Under the pieces are notes generated by a model. That model did no database searches. It saw only the letters and a program-made list of their open reading frames with translations, and was not told the origin of the DNA. Below, piece after piece: positions 1-9,976 of a stretch of 64,000 nucleotides of DNA (its first letter is position 1; every line of letters starts with the position of its first letter). The translations under genes were made by a program, and so were the position numbers. Source of the DNA: Ricinus communis (Eukaryota > Streptophyta > Magnoliopsida > Malpighiales > Euphorbiaceae); assembly GCF_019578655.1 (NCBI RefSeq), contig NC_063261.1, positions 21,081,626 to 21,145,625 on the forward strand, given 5' to 3'.

Positions 1-349
1 TTTACATAACATGTTGAATTTATTAGTTTACTGCAGCTACTTCATGGTTCAGAAAATGTATAGTTGACTAGTCGTAAAAGGTTGGTTATTCTCTAGTGTC
101 GCCTTTGTGCTATAGATCCCTCTGCTTTACTGATAGTTTTTATTAGAATTCGCATAATCTCCCTCTCCCCACATTCTCTCTTTCATATACACACATGGTT
201 TGCATGGAAACATGAATATGTAGGCAAGAACTGTTATACCAGGCTCATTGCCTAACGCTCTTGCTCTATCGAATTTTATATTTATGTTGGTTTTTTATTT
301 GCTTTAGAATCTCTTATTGACTTGGAGCTTTCTTTCTTAAATGCTGCAG

Positions 350-448
350 TACAAGAATGTGAGACCAGATTATCTAAAGAACATATGGAAGGTAATGAAC
401 TGGAAGTATGCAAGTGAGGTATATGCGAAAGAATGCCCGTCAGCTTAG
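350..448 (+). CDS. Mn-superoxide dismutase, copy 1: last exon only (gene enters from the left edge)
   Basis: The window opens inside an intron (1-349, ending in a pyrimidine-rich tract and CAG). The only exon visible encodes 32 residues, from [13 protein letters not shown] to YAKECPSA and a TAG stop, which is the conserved C-terminus of plant manganese superoxide dismutase (superoxide to H2O2 and O2). The metal ligands lie in upstream exons outside the window, so activity cannot be judged. The complete gene at 1362-2972 runs in the same direction and has a last exon with the same boundaries and closely related sequence, so the two are tandem paralogues. This copy keeps the more usual plant MnSOD C-terminus. 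Certain as to family; subcellular location unknown. Confidence 0.93.
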   Translation, partial: YKNVRPDYLKNIWKVMNWKYASEVYAKECPSA

Positions 449-1177
449 AGCGCTTTCAGTTGTATGATGGGAGTAGGCTTGTGCCCCAGGTTGAAAGATG
501 AAATAAGATGAAATGATGTGTTGTATAATGTCTCCCAGTTTTCCCCATCGGACCTCTTGTCAATCACTGGTTTACTGGTTATCCAGTTTATGAATCCGAA
601 ACGCTGCTTTGCTCATTTGTTCTCTGTTCCATCAAAATTCCATCACAGATCATTACGATTTCAGGAGAAGGCTCATGAGAGGATCCTCATTCCTAAATTT
701 TAGTAAAATAAATTAGTGTCCTTTAAAATATTAAATTATTTAAAATCTCAAAAGTTCCCATTAGATCCGAATTACTTTGAACTGATCTAAAAATATCGGA
801 TTTCCAAAGAGAATTGTACCCAAAAAAATTGAGACAAATACAAGAATTGAAATTTTAATATTTGATGCAGTTTCTTGAATATCTGAAATTCAACTCGATT
901 TGAAAAATTCTTTAATCTCCAAATAGAGTCGAGCCGTGGACAGCCCTGAGTAACTAGACAAAGATGTATGGTTTAATGCAAATAATAATTTATAAGTAGC
1001 ACAAAATTATAATAATTGCTGTAGAAATTCAGTGAAGCAGCTAAGTGCAAGAAGAAGGCAATGATCTAGCAAGATCTCATGAATTTAATTAAATTTATTT
1101 TTGTTATAAATTTTCCTTTTCAAAAGCTCTCTTACATTCTAGGAGAGCTTGACTTGGATATACAGACCAAAAAAGTA
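449..1177. other. intergenic spacer between the two SOD genes
   Basis: It holds the 3' UTR of copy 1 and AT-rich sequence. Short open frames here (for example 518-703 and 1079-1327) have no recognisable product. A lone GTAC occurs at 816-819. No gene is supported. Confidence 0.6.
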
Positions 1178-1264
1178 GTACATCATCACACAGACTTGAA
1201 GTACATGCAGTACCCCATCACCACACCTGTACCGCCCAAAACAACGAATATAGTACCAGAGTAC
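1178..1264. promoter_or_regulatory. cluster of six GTAC motifs upstream of the second MnSOD
   Basis: GTAC occurs at 1178, 1201, 1210, 1229, 1253 and 1261, six times in 87 bp, where chance at equal base frequencies would give about 0.3. GTAC is the core of the copper-response element bound by SBP-domain factors (SPL7 in Arabidopsis, CRR1 in Chlamydomonas). The cluster ends about 100 bp before the start codon at 1362, so it is proximal promoter or 5' UTR. Motif presence is seen directly; the copper role is inference. Confidence 0.4.
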
Positions 1265-1361
1265 ACATTTCTTGAGGATAATTATCAGTGCCAGACTTCT
1301 GTTCCAACACATAAAACAATAACATAGACAACTCCAGAGCTCCCTTTACAACAGAACAGCT

Positions 1362-2972
1362 ATGGTAAGCTACCCAGATCCTCCTCCTCCTCTTTCTTTC
1401 CTTGTATCTTTTATCTCAATCTCTTATCTCTTATCTCTTAATTACAAAATAATCCTGAGACAAAGCTGTTCATGTTTTGCTTGTTTTTGTTTTGATATTG
1501 ACCCTGACAGGCATTGAAGACCTTAACTCTCCCTGATCTCCCTTATGCCTATGATGCTCTTGAGCCTTTTATTAGTGGCGAGATAATGTTTCTTCATCAC
1601 CAGAAGCATCACCTGGCTTATGTTACTAACTACAATAAGTCTCTTGAGCTTCTCAATCAGGCTATCGCAAATGGTGACTCTTCCTCTGTTGTCAAGCTGC
1701 AAAGTTCTATCAAGTTCAATGGAGGAGGTTCATTTTCTTTCCCTTTGTTTTCAGGATTGCTTCTTATTCAAGTTCTTTTATTTTGTATCTCAATTTATTC
1801 AGATGTATGTGGCAGTGATTCACTAATATTGGATCAAGCTTTTCGCTTCTGATGTTGTCTTTATGGAAGTGGTTTATGAATATTATTTGAAATTAGGTCA
1901 TGTTAGTATATGAAAAAATTATTCATCCTGCAGGTCATATCAACCACTCCATTTTCTGGAAGAATCTTGCACCTGTCAGTGTAAGTTTTTTTTATTCTTG
2001 TGTTAGCATTGAGTTACCTCTTTCAGTATCTCTATCTAATGATGCTTATGCATGACAGGAAGGAGGTGGTATACCCCCACATGGTTCCCTTGCTTCAGCT
2101 ATTGACACTGAATTTGGTTCTCTGGAAAAGTTGATACAAAAGATGAATGCAGAAGGTGCTGCTGTCGAAGGATCTGGATGGGTGGTAAGTTGTTCAGTTT
2201 GTTCAATTATTAAACAGTGGTTTTTAATTTCTGTTGCATGTCTCTGTACACTAGTTTTTATCAGTTTACCTATTCTTACTTCTTTTGTTCTTCCACACTT
2301 TTGATCTTGGCAGTGGCTTGGCGTGGACAAAGACTCTAAGAAGCTTGTGGTTGCGACCACTCAAAACCAGGTAGCTTTACAAGTATTGCTGTGTAGTATA
2401 AGTCGACCCTTAAATATGAATCTTGTGTAAGACTCTGTTTAAACATATATTGAGCACTAACATACTACTATTGGAAAATGGACAGGATCCATTGGTAACT
2501 AAAGGACCAACTTTAGTTCCTTTGCTTGGTATTGATGTTTGGGAGCATGCTTACTACTTACAGGTGAGTTTTTGTCATTTGAAAATTGTTTTTGGTTTCT
2601 TTCTTAAGTTTTTCTCCGTTCTCCTTTCTAATGAGTAAGGTGATATGGTATTTATGTAGTGATATATGGATTATTACTGATGACCCTTTACTTGCATTGA
2701 TGACACTTCTGATAATCAGCAAATTATCAGCCATTTTTCAGTTTGTTCTAGGATATTTCACAGGATTCAGTTTTATGAAATGAGCAGAGTTGTTTAGCAA
2801 GCAACAAACTCGTCGGCTGCTGCTCATGATCCATGCTTAATCGAAATTCACTTGTTTTTGAATCTCTCTGCAGTACAAGAATGTAAGACCAGATTACCTA
2901 AAGAGCATATGGAATGTGATGAATTGGAAGTATGCAAGTGAAGTATATGAGAGCATATGCCCTTCATTTTGA
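1362..2972 (+). CDS. Mn-superoxide dismutase, copy 2, without a transit peptide
   Basis: Exons 1362-1364, 1511-1727, 1934-1980, 2059-2184, 2314-2370, 2486-2563 and 2874-2972 give 208 aa. The first coding exon is the ATG alone, followed by gtaagc. The protein goes straight from [20 protein letters not shown] into the mature enzyme fold, whereas plant mitochondrial MnSOD carries roughly 25-30 extra N-terminal residues. Ligand and active-site motifs are intact: [52 protein letters not shown]. It should therefore be an active Mn/Fe-family dismutase, acting in the cytosol unless an unseen upstream exon supplies targeting. It differs from copy 1 at the C-terminus (ESICPSF rather than AKECPSA). Tandem with copy 1. 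Confidence 0.93.
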
Positions 2973-3333
2973 AGTAGGTCTATGATCGGGTGGCTTTGCA
3001 GCAGAGGTTGAAGAAATGATAGTGCTGTTTGTATTGTGAAATATGGATGGTGTTTTCTTCTGCTCTCTTCAGTGTGTGAGATGCTGAATAAATACGAAAT
3101 GTTGCTATGTTTATGTATCCAGAACAGAACAATGTTGTTTGCTTACAGTTGTACTTGTAGCGCAGTTTGAAAGACTGAATAAAAAGAAATAATTGTGTTG
3201 ATGTTACTGTACCCAGCCTTATGAAAGCATATATACCCAACTGTTTTTGAGACTAGTAAGGTGGTTTGAAACAATTTGTTATATAATAAATTACAATCTT
3301 AAACACACATGGATAGCTAAATCTTAAGTTTTT
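2973..3333. other. MnSOD 3' UTR and spacer up to the retrotransposon
   Basis: There is no coding signal. The 3' UTR of the second MnSOD probably occupies the first 200-250 bp, with several possible polyadenylation signals such as aataaa near 3086 and 3178. The copia remnant begins at about 3334. Confidence 0.5.
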
Positions 3334-3368
3334 TATTAGAATATCTTAGAATCTGTATTTAGGAGCGA
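3334..3368 (+). repeat. 5' LTR remnant of the copia element
   Basis: It shares tattagaatatcttagaatc with the start of the 3' LTR at 14701. It then skips about 28 bp of that LTR and continues tttagga before losing similarity, the pattern expected of internal deletions in the LTR. Confidence 0.6.
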
Positions 3369-3382
3369 TGCGAACGTGGTTG

Positions 3383-3451
3383 AGGGCCAAGAAGAAATTC
3401 AGATTTATTGATGGGTGATGGGGCCAAGAAGAAATTCATATTTATTGATGG
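3383..3451 (+). repeat. 38-bp tandem duplication in gag
   Basis: The block beginning gggccaagaagaaattca and ending tttattgatgg occurs at 3383-3413 and 3421-3451 with one mismatch in the block. It duplicates the gag N-terminal region reading KKKFIFIDG and shifts the frame (38 is not a multiple of 3). Confidence 0.8.
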
Positions 3452-4719
3452 AACGATTAAACAACCTGATAATGATTCCTCTGAATTAGAGGATTGGTGA
3501 ACTGTAAATTCAATGTTAGATTTCATGGATGCTCAACACAATCGAGCCAACACTGCGATCTACCATAACATATATGGGATTGCATAGGATTTATGGGAAG
3601 ATATCAAAGAGCCAGCAAATCAAGGCAGAACTTGCCAACTGAAAACAGAGAGGTCTGTCGATTGTGACTTATTATGGGAAATTGAAACAACTCTAGGAAG
3701 AGCTTGCGAATTATAAGCAAATTTCCATGTGGCATTGTGGAAAATGCAATTGTAATATTGCAGCTGAACTTGACAAGAAACGAGAACAAGAGAGGCTTCA
3801 TCAGTTTTTGATGGGGTTGGAAGATGCATAATATGGAGTTGTTCGTTCCAATATTTTGAGCACAGAACCATTACCAAACTTGAATAAGGCATACTCATTG
3901 GTGTGCCAAGAAGAATGCGTTAGAAACATCTCACGAGGGAAGGAGGAACATGGAGAAGTTGTGAGTTTTACAATGCAGACTAATACAGGAGGGCAAAAGT
4001 ATAAAATAGAAGTGAAAGACATATTTGTTGTTTGCTCACACTGCAAACGAGAGGGACATGATTCTGAAACTTGTTTCCAGCTCATTAGATATCTGGAATG
4101 GTGGGGTGCCCGACCCAAAGGGGCTGGAGGTGGACGAGGGCGACAGAGTGCAGGGCGTGGACGTAGTAATACACCGAAGGTGAATACAACCCATGTAATT
4201 AGGCAGCCGTCATCATCAATAGCAGCAACAAAAGAAAATACAGCTTCTGGGACCTTGACAGCAGAACAATGGTCATTCTTTCTCAATTTGCTGAACACGT
4301 GCAAATCGGGTACTAGTCAGAAGATGAATGGTAAGGATAATCTGAATTGGATTATTGATTTCGGTGCTTCACAACATATGACAGGTACTTTAGAATGTTT
4401 AACAAATTTGAAAGAAATTGTGGCATGTCCAATTGGATTACCTAATGGAGAGCAAGTGATGGCATTGAAGGAGGGATCGATTTGTTTAGGAAAACATATC
4501 AAACTAGACAATGTTCTCTATGTTCCAAATTTAAATTGTAATTTGATATCTGTGTCGCAATTGCTTGATGGCTCTAATTGTAATGTCCAATTTACTAATA
4601 AAATTTGTGTTATACAGGACCATACCTCGAGGATGGTGATTGGAGGGATGAACAATGCAAGGGACTTTATTATTTTAAGTCAGCAGTATCAGTCAAAGCA
4701 TGCAAGACAAGTCATGTAG
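3400..4719 (+). pseudogene. copia gag and protease, broken
   Basis: The first ~450 bp is gag sequence with several stops and frame changes. From 3856 one open frame of 287 codons continues through a CCHC zinc knuckle (CSHCKREGHDSETC), a Gly/Arg-rich linker (GAGGGRGRQSAGRGR) and the protease. The copia protease signature is normally W-I-I-D-S-G-A-S. Here it reads WIIDFGASQHMTG, so the D-S/T-G catalytic triplet is lost. Downstream, LYVPNLNCNLISVSQLL is typical of this family. The polyprotein frame moves near 4610-4690 into the frame used by integrase. Clear family assignment, inactive. Confidence 0.88.
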
Positions 4720-5683
4720 ATTCCTTTAAATTATGGCATGGGAGGATGGGGCATCCGTTTGAAAAAATTATGGAATCTCTTCCTCAGGTTGAATTTAGTA
4801 ATAGTTAAATAAAGAATAAACCATGTGACATTTGTTTGAGAGCTAAATAAACAAGAGAAGTTTTTGTTTCTAGTGACACTAAAGAAAATGAAATTTTTGA
4901 ATTAATTCATTGTGATTTGTGGGGACCTTATTGTGTTAATGCCTCTTGTGGGGCCTCGTATTTCTTGACCATTGTTGATGATTTTTCTAGGGGTGTATGG
5001 ATATATTTGTTAAGTGAAAAAACAGAAGAGGAACTTGTCAGGTGTAATTTCTTTGCCATGACTAAAAGACAATTTCAAAAAAATGTGAAGGTAGTTAGAA
5101 GTAATAATGGGACTGAATTTGCATGCTTGCATAACTATTTTTCTGAAAATGGAATTTTACATTAGACCTTATGTGTAGGAACATCTCAAAAGAATGGAGG
5201 TGTTGAGAGGAAAAATCATCATATTTTAAATGTGGCTAGAGCTTTAAGATTTCAGGCCAATCTTCCCATCAAGTTTTGGGAAGAATGTGTTTTGACAGCT
5301 GGATATTTAATCAATCAGACTCCTTCTAAGTTATTAGGAGGAAAGACTTCTTATAAGGTCTTGTTTGGTACACCTTCTAGTTATAATCATATTCGAATTT
5401 TTGGGTGCTTTTATTATGCTCGGAACTTGAATAGGGAAAAGAACAAGTTTGCTAGCAGAAGTCAATATTGTTTATTTGTAGGATATCCTTTCGGAAAAAA
5501 AAGGGTGGAAAGTTTATGATCTTAATACAGAAAAATATTTTGTATATAGAGATGTTGTGTTCTCTGAATCTGAATTTTCATATACTGATAAGGAAGGTGT
5601 GCAACCAGATCTTGCACAAGGTTCTTCTTTCGATATCACCAATCATTCTAATGGTGAATTGAATGAGGAAGAAGAAAGTGAGG
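4720..5683 (+). pseudogene. copia integrase, interrupted by the nested insertion
   Basis: The zinc-binding start (LWHGRMGHP, then CDICLRAK), the catalytic core (FELIHCDLWGPY, FLTIVDDFSRGVW, VVRSNNGTEF, NGGVERKNHHIL) and the C-terminal conserved block (FGCFYYARN, FVGYPFGKK) are recognisable. In the D,D35E core the first Asp is present. The usual SDNGTEF is SNNGTEF, which removes the second catalytic Asp. Stops occur near 4806, 4848 and 5163, with a frameshift near 5500. The frame ends at the insertion site 5683 and the homologous linker resumes at 12793. Confidence 0.88.
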
Positions 5684-8530
5684 TGTCACGACCCCACCCG
5701 TTGGCTCGTGACCGGCACTAGGGAATGGGTAGGCTTAAGGCCACCGAAACCCGTAGTAAGCCTGACACTCACTGATTTAAACAAATCTCATCTCAAATTA
5801 ATATTATTAAAACCATAAATTATCTTAAATGCTACACTCTACATAAATACTTCGGTCTGCCAGATAAACTAGGCGAGACCTGAAACTCAGAAAATTTACA
5901 ACTGATACATTTACTATTACTACTGCGGAGAATCTAAGATTTACCAATTTACATACCAAATCAAATACATCACCCGATGATGAAGGAGTCAGTTCTTGAA
6001 TAAGAGTCGCGGGAGAACTAACAAATACGAATCAAAATAAATGGAGACCGGTCTAGAGTGAGTTAAAATCAAATAATCTAGGGACTATTGCTTCTTCTCG
6101 GAAAACATAGATTATTCAAATCGATATCAAACCATACTATAATCATACCCTACTATTTCCTTCACATAAAATATTAATCATTCGAATCAAAATATCAACC
6201 ATGCACGTAAATACAATCTATATTATAATCATACCATAATAAATAAATAAATGAATAAATAAAAATATATTTTTACTTTTACGGGACGAGTGGCTCAGAG
6301 AACCCTAACCCCAATTCTAATAGCCTTTCGGCTCTCTTAATCCAACAGTCCGGGCGCCCCGGAGAGCAAGCTCGATCGTGGTCCTTACCTCCAAATGCGA
6401 ACACTTGAATTCCAAATAAGCCTACCAGAGAGCATTGCTCGATCAAGGACCTTAACTCCGGCAATCAATCGAACTCGACCCTGCAGAGCAAGCTCGATCG
6501 TAAGGCATAAATCCATAATAACCTTATATCCATGATCATTACCGGCAAGACGCTAGTCCCGATGTAACCCATCAGGTGGCATGTTCTACAAGACACATTT
6601 GCTAATTCGCAATCATCACATATAATAAATATCATTATCTGATGAACTCAACCAACACATATCGAAATAAAGATTAAAGATTTAAGGTAAAACAACGTGC
6701 AATTTGTGAGGGAAAAATAATAACGCTTATCTTATTATAACATACTAATAATAATATTTATATTATTTCAAATATTAATAATCAAGTGAAATCATTTATC
6801 TTGCGATACTAATAATCATATTATGCATGAACTTTCAAAATAGCATATTAAATCAGACTTAGCAATAGTGCAATGATTAAATGACTTTAACTCATGGGGA
6901 TTGGGCGACCTCCTAGCTCGCCTCCGGTGCCTCGGTAGGAGCGAGCCAATGCATGATCATCTAATCACGGAAAACAATTTATCAATACCCTGAGACAATC
7001 GATCATTAATCCTAGGTCTAGACTCCTAGGACTGACTGTCTAAGAATCTCGACTCGGAGAATTCTACCGAAAATCCGGCAGAACCTCCCCTACAACACGA
7101 ACATTACCCCCGTAAAAACGGGTCCAGGACCTGCCAGAAAAACACTCCAAATATCCAACAATTTAAACAACGGGAGTCGAGTCCCCAAACTTCACTATTT
7201 CCCGACCCCGCCACACAAAGACAAAATACGAGGCGTAACCGACAGACAATTATTTTGACTCACAAAAATCATCAAATACTCAATATAAACCATTAGACAC
7301 AATTAAACCAAGAATTTCTAAAATTAACGGGCCAAAGATAATTACCGAGACGCTCGATCGCTCGGTCGACTCGCCTCCAGCCGCCGGAGTCCGATCGACG
7401 ATCCGAACACACCATCGGACTCACAACGACGCTACCGATGACGATCCCCGCCCGATTTTCTGATCCGACACCCGACCATCCGGAGAGATTTGCGAACGAT
7501 CACGGCCGTCGATTTGCAAACGAAGCCCGATCGCCACGAAATCGGGTGCCATCGCGAAGCTTGAGATGAGGAGAGTCGGGATATGTCCTCCGATCATCCA
7601 TCCTCCACGGGAGCTCACGGAAAAGCCCAAAAACGCGGCTGCCCCCTACTTTCTCTCTCCACCGGATCTTCCGTCTCCCGGCCACCACAGCGCCGCCGGC
7701 CGCTAAAAGAAAGCTCTCGCCCCAGAGAGCCGATCGCCACCCAACTCCGCCAACAGCCGGAACGGAACACGCTGCGCCAGGCTCTTCCACACTGGCCAAC
7801 AAGACGCCGCCCTCTCGACCGGCCCACGCCCGACGGCCGCCACCGACGACGCACGCCGCCTTCCTCCCCTTCTTCTTACCATCGCCCTCTCTCTCTCTCT
7901 CCCGATCTACTTTCTCTCTCCCGATTTCTTTCCCTTCAATATCGACATTCGACCCCTGAACTTTTCTTTATTACAATTTAGTCCCTCAACTTTCTTAATT
8001 ACTTACAATTTCATCCTGCAGAATTCCAATTTGACCCCCAAACTTCGTTTTTAGCCTTTCAATTAAGCCCTTAACTATTTAATTTGGGCCAAAACCGAAT
8101 TATTGAAAATACACAATTACAAAAATACCCCTGACCGACATATTTATTTACGAAAATACCAAACTCACAAATTTCCATTAAAACCCCATAAAAATAACAT
8201 TATACTTTTAATCCTTATTCCAAAATAATCCTCCAATTAAATCCTACACACAATTAAATTAAATAATCAATTTCCAACTCAAAATTTAATACTACTAATC
8301 AATTATAATACCAATTTTCTCAAAATTCTTTTATAAAAACATCCCTTACAATTTCTATTATAATTTTCTAATATATAATTTTATTTATATAAATATGCAT
8401 TTGGGAAAATTTGAATAACCAAAATATAATCATTTCTCAAATAGTTTACTTGAATAAAAATAAAGCTAAAATTAACTTAAATAAAAACTCACTATTAAAT
8501 ATATATTAAAAAAAAATTCCGGGTGTTACA
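5684..8530 (-). repeat. LTR of the nested element (its 3' LTR)
   Basis: This copy is 2847 bp and aligns by eye along its whole length with 9977-12792. AT-rich parts are nearly identical; GC-rich parts show clustered short differences. It contains a GC-rich, CT-repeat tract at 7360-7930. Open frames there (such as 7421-7630, 7500-7802 and 7583-7981) are by-products of base composition, not genes. Confidence 0.92.
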
Positions 8531-8546
8531 TTCTCCCCCCCTTAAA
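8531..8546 (-). other. polypurine tract of the nested element
   Basis: The plus strand reads ttctcccccccttaaa immediately after the LTR end at 8530. On the minus strand this is a purine-only tract (about aagggggggagaa) directly preceding TGTAACACCC, the expected site for plus-strand DNA priming. Confidence 0.85.
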
Positions 8547-9960
8547 AAAAATTCGACCTCGAATTTTAAAAGAAAAGGGCTACACTCTAAGACTGAAACT
8601 AATTAGGAACCTCTCATCTCCAACTCGGCTTCTTGGAAACTTTTCCTCGGCAGAAACTAAACTAAACCACAAGACTCATCGACAAAACCCCGAAACCAAA
8701 TCTTCACTTGCTTCCGCGACACCGAGGGATCCAACACGAGCAAAGATCGAAAATACACTTCCTCGTACCAAACTTACAAACAACTGGATTTAACCTCGGA
8801 GAACATTACTAATACTTGGCGGCAAGTCCAACTTACATGCCACCTCACCAACTGCCGACAAAACCAAGGGTTTCCCACACAAGAAGGGCCAATTCGATCC
8901 CGCCAAAAATTCACTCACCAAATTTCCTTCCGATGACGTGCCCTCGCACGCATGTAAAAATCCTTAACATCTACATCACATCATCCTCGATATAACATCC
9001 ATCTGATCGCATCAACCGATATAAACCATGCCATCCTGACACAAGATTCCTCTTTGACTAAAATCCAAAAGCGTCCTATATTATCTAACATGGGGCCTAC
9101 AGCTCCACATACTCACTCTCTCCACAACTCAACTCGTCATCCAGAGAATTCTCAAGCTAACACTATTTACTTTGAAAAAATTTACTTATTTATTTACTTT
9201 ATAATCATCACTAATAAAAGCTTTATTATCTTGGAAAAACACTTTTGTAAAATCATAAAATCTCCAGCCATTTCTCTTTATATAAAATTCTACAATATCG
9301 CGCACCAGGGTGATGATGCCCCTATCACCAAGGGTTGCAATGCACAATGTATGATGCATGCCCTAAAATGAATTTATGTATGCCTAACGTTGAAATGCCA
9401 TATGCATTCTTACGGGATCGCTTAATATTGTATTTTAAAACACTTGTTCTACTTAGAAAAATAAACAATGTTCGCTTAAGTTTCTCCGGATTTTCGAGCA
9501 TCCGAAAACACTCCCGCCACCTTTCTTAAGCTTCTTACAACCACAAAACTCAACCATAATACCGACATCCGCTCGACTTCCCGTGCACTACCTTAGGGCG
9601 CTTACTCAATAAGGCGATGCCCGATGCGATGACGAGGCCCATGACACGACCGCAACTACTGGCCTACACTAAACTGACCGCGGTGCCCACCATCGAAACC
9701 ACAATCAAAGCTCCTAAAGGTGGATTGCACTAATCACTTGAAGAAACAGCACGAGTCTATCGCGCTTCGGATCTTCCCATCGCTACAAGGCACATTCTCA
9801 AAGACAAAGACCAAGGACAAGCTTACAAGAAAGGAAAGACTGACTCACTAACGTTGAAGGTCGAGACACCTGAGTCAATGAAAACAACAAGACAGACATG
9901 ATCCTAACTCCGCAGTACCAAGAAAAATCTTAACTTAGGTCGAAGGAAATCTAAACCTAA
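8547..9960 (-). other. internal region of the nested element, no coding capacity
   Basis: About 1.4 kb without any recognisable gag, protease, RT, RNase H or integrase motif on either strand. The largest open frame (9054-9371, plus strand) is low in complexity and in the wrong orientation. It probably retains the packaging signal, which cannot be seen from sequence alone. Confidence 0.75.
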
Positions 9961-9976
9961 GCTCTGATACCAACTT
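9961..9976 (-). other. primer-binding site, initiator tRNA-Met type
   Basis: The plus strand gctctgatacca (9961-9972) equals the 3' end of plant initiator tRNA-Met including CCA. The minus strand therefore carries TGGTATCAGAGC, separated by four bases from the LTR edge at 9977. It fixes the element's orientation as minus. Confidence 0.88.

Noticed and set aside
3801..4304. 167-aa frame antisense to copia gag
   Set aside because: Shadow of the gag frame; no domain of its own.
7421..7981. Open frames of 69-132 aa on both strands in the GC-rich tract of the first LTR
   Set aside because: They lie within an LTR, overlap each other on both strands, are rich in Arg/Pro/Ser from base composition, and change length in the other LTR.
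9054..9371. 105-aa frame in the interior of the nested element
   Set aside because: It is antisense to the element and of low complexity, without gag or pol motifs.
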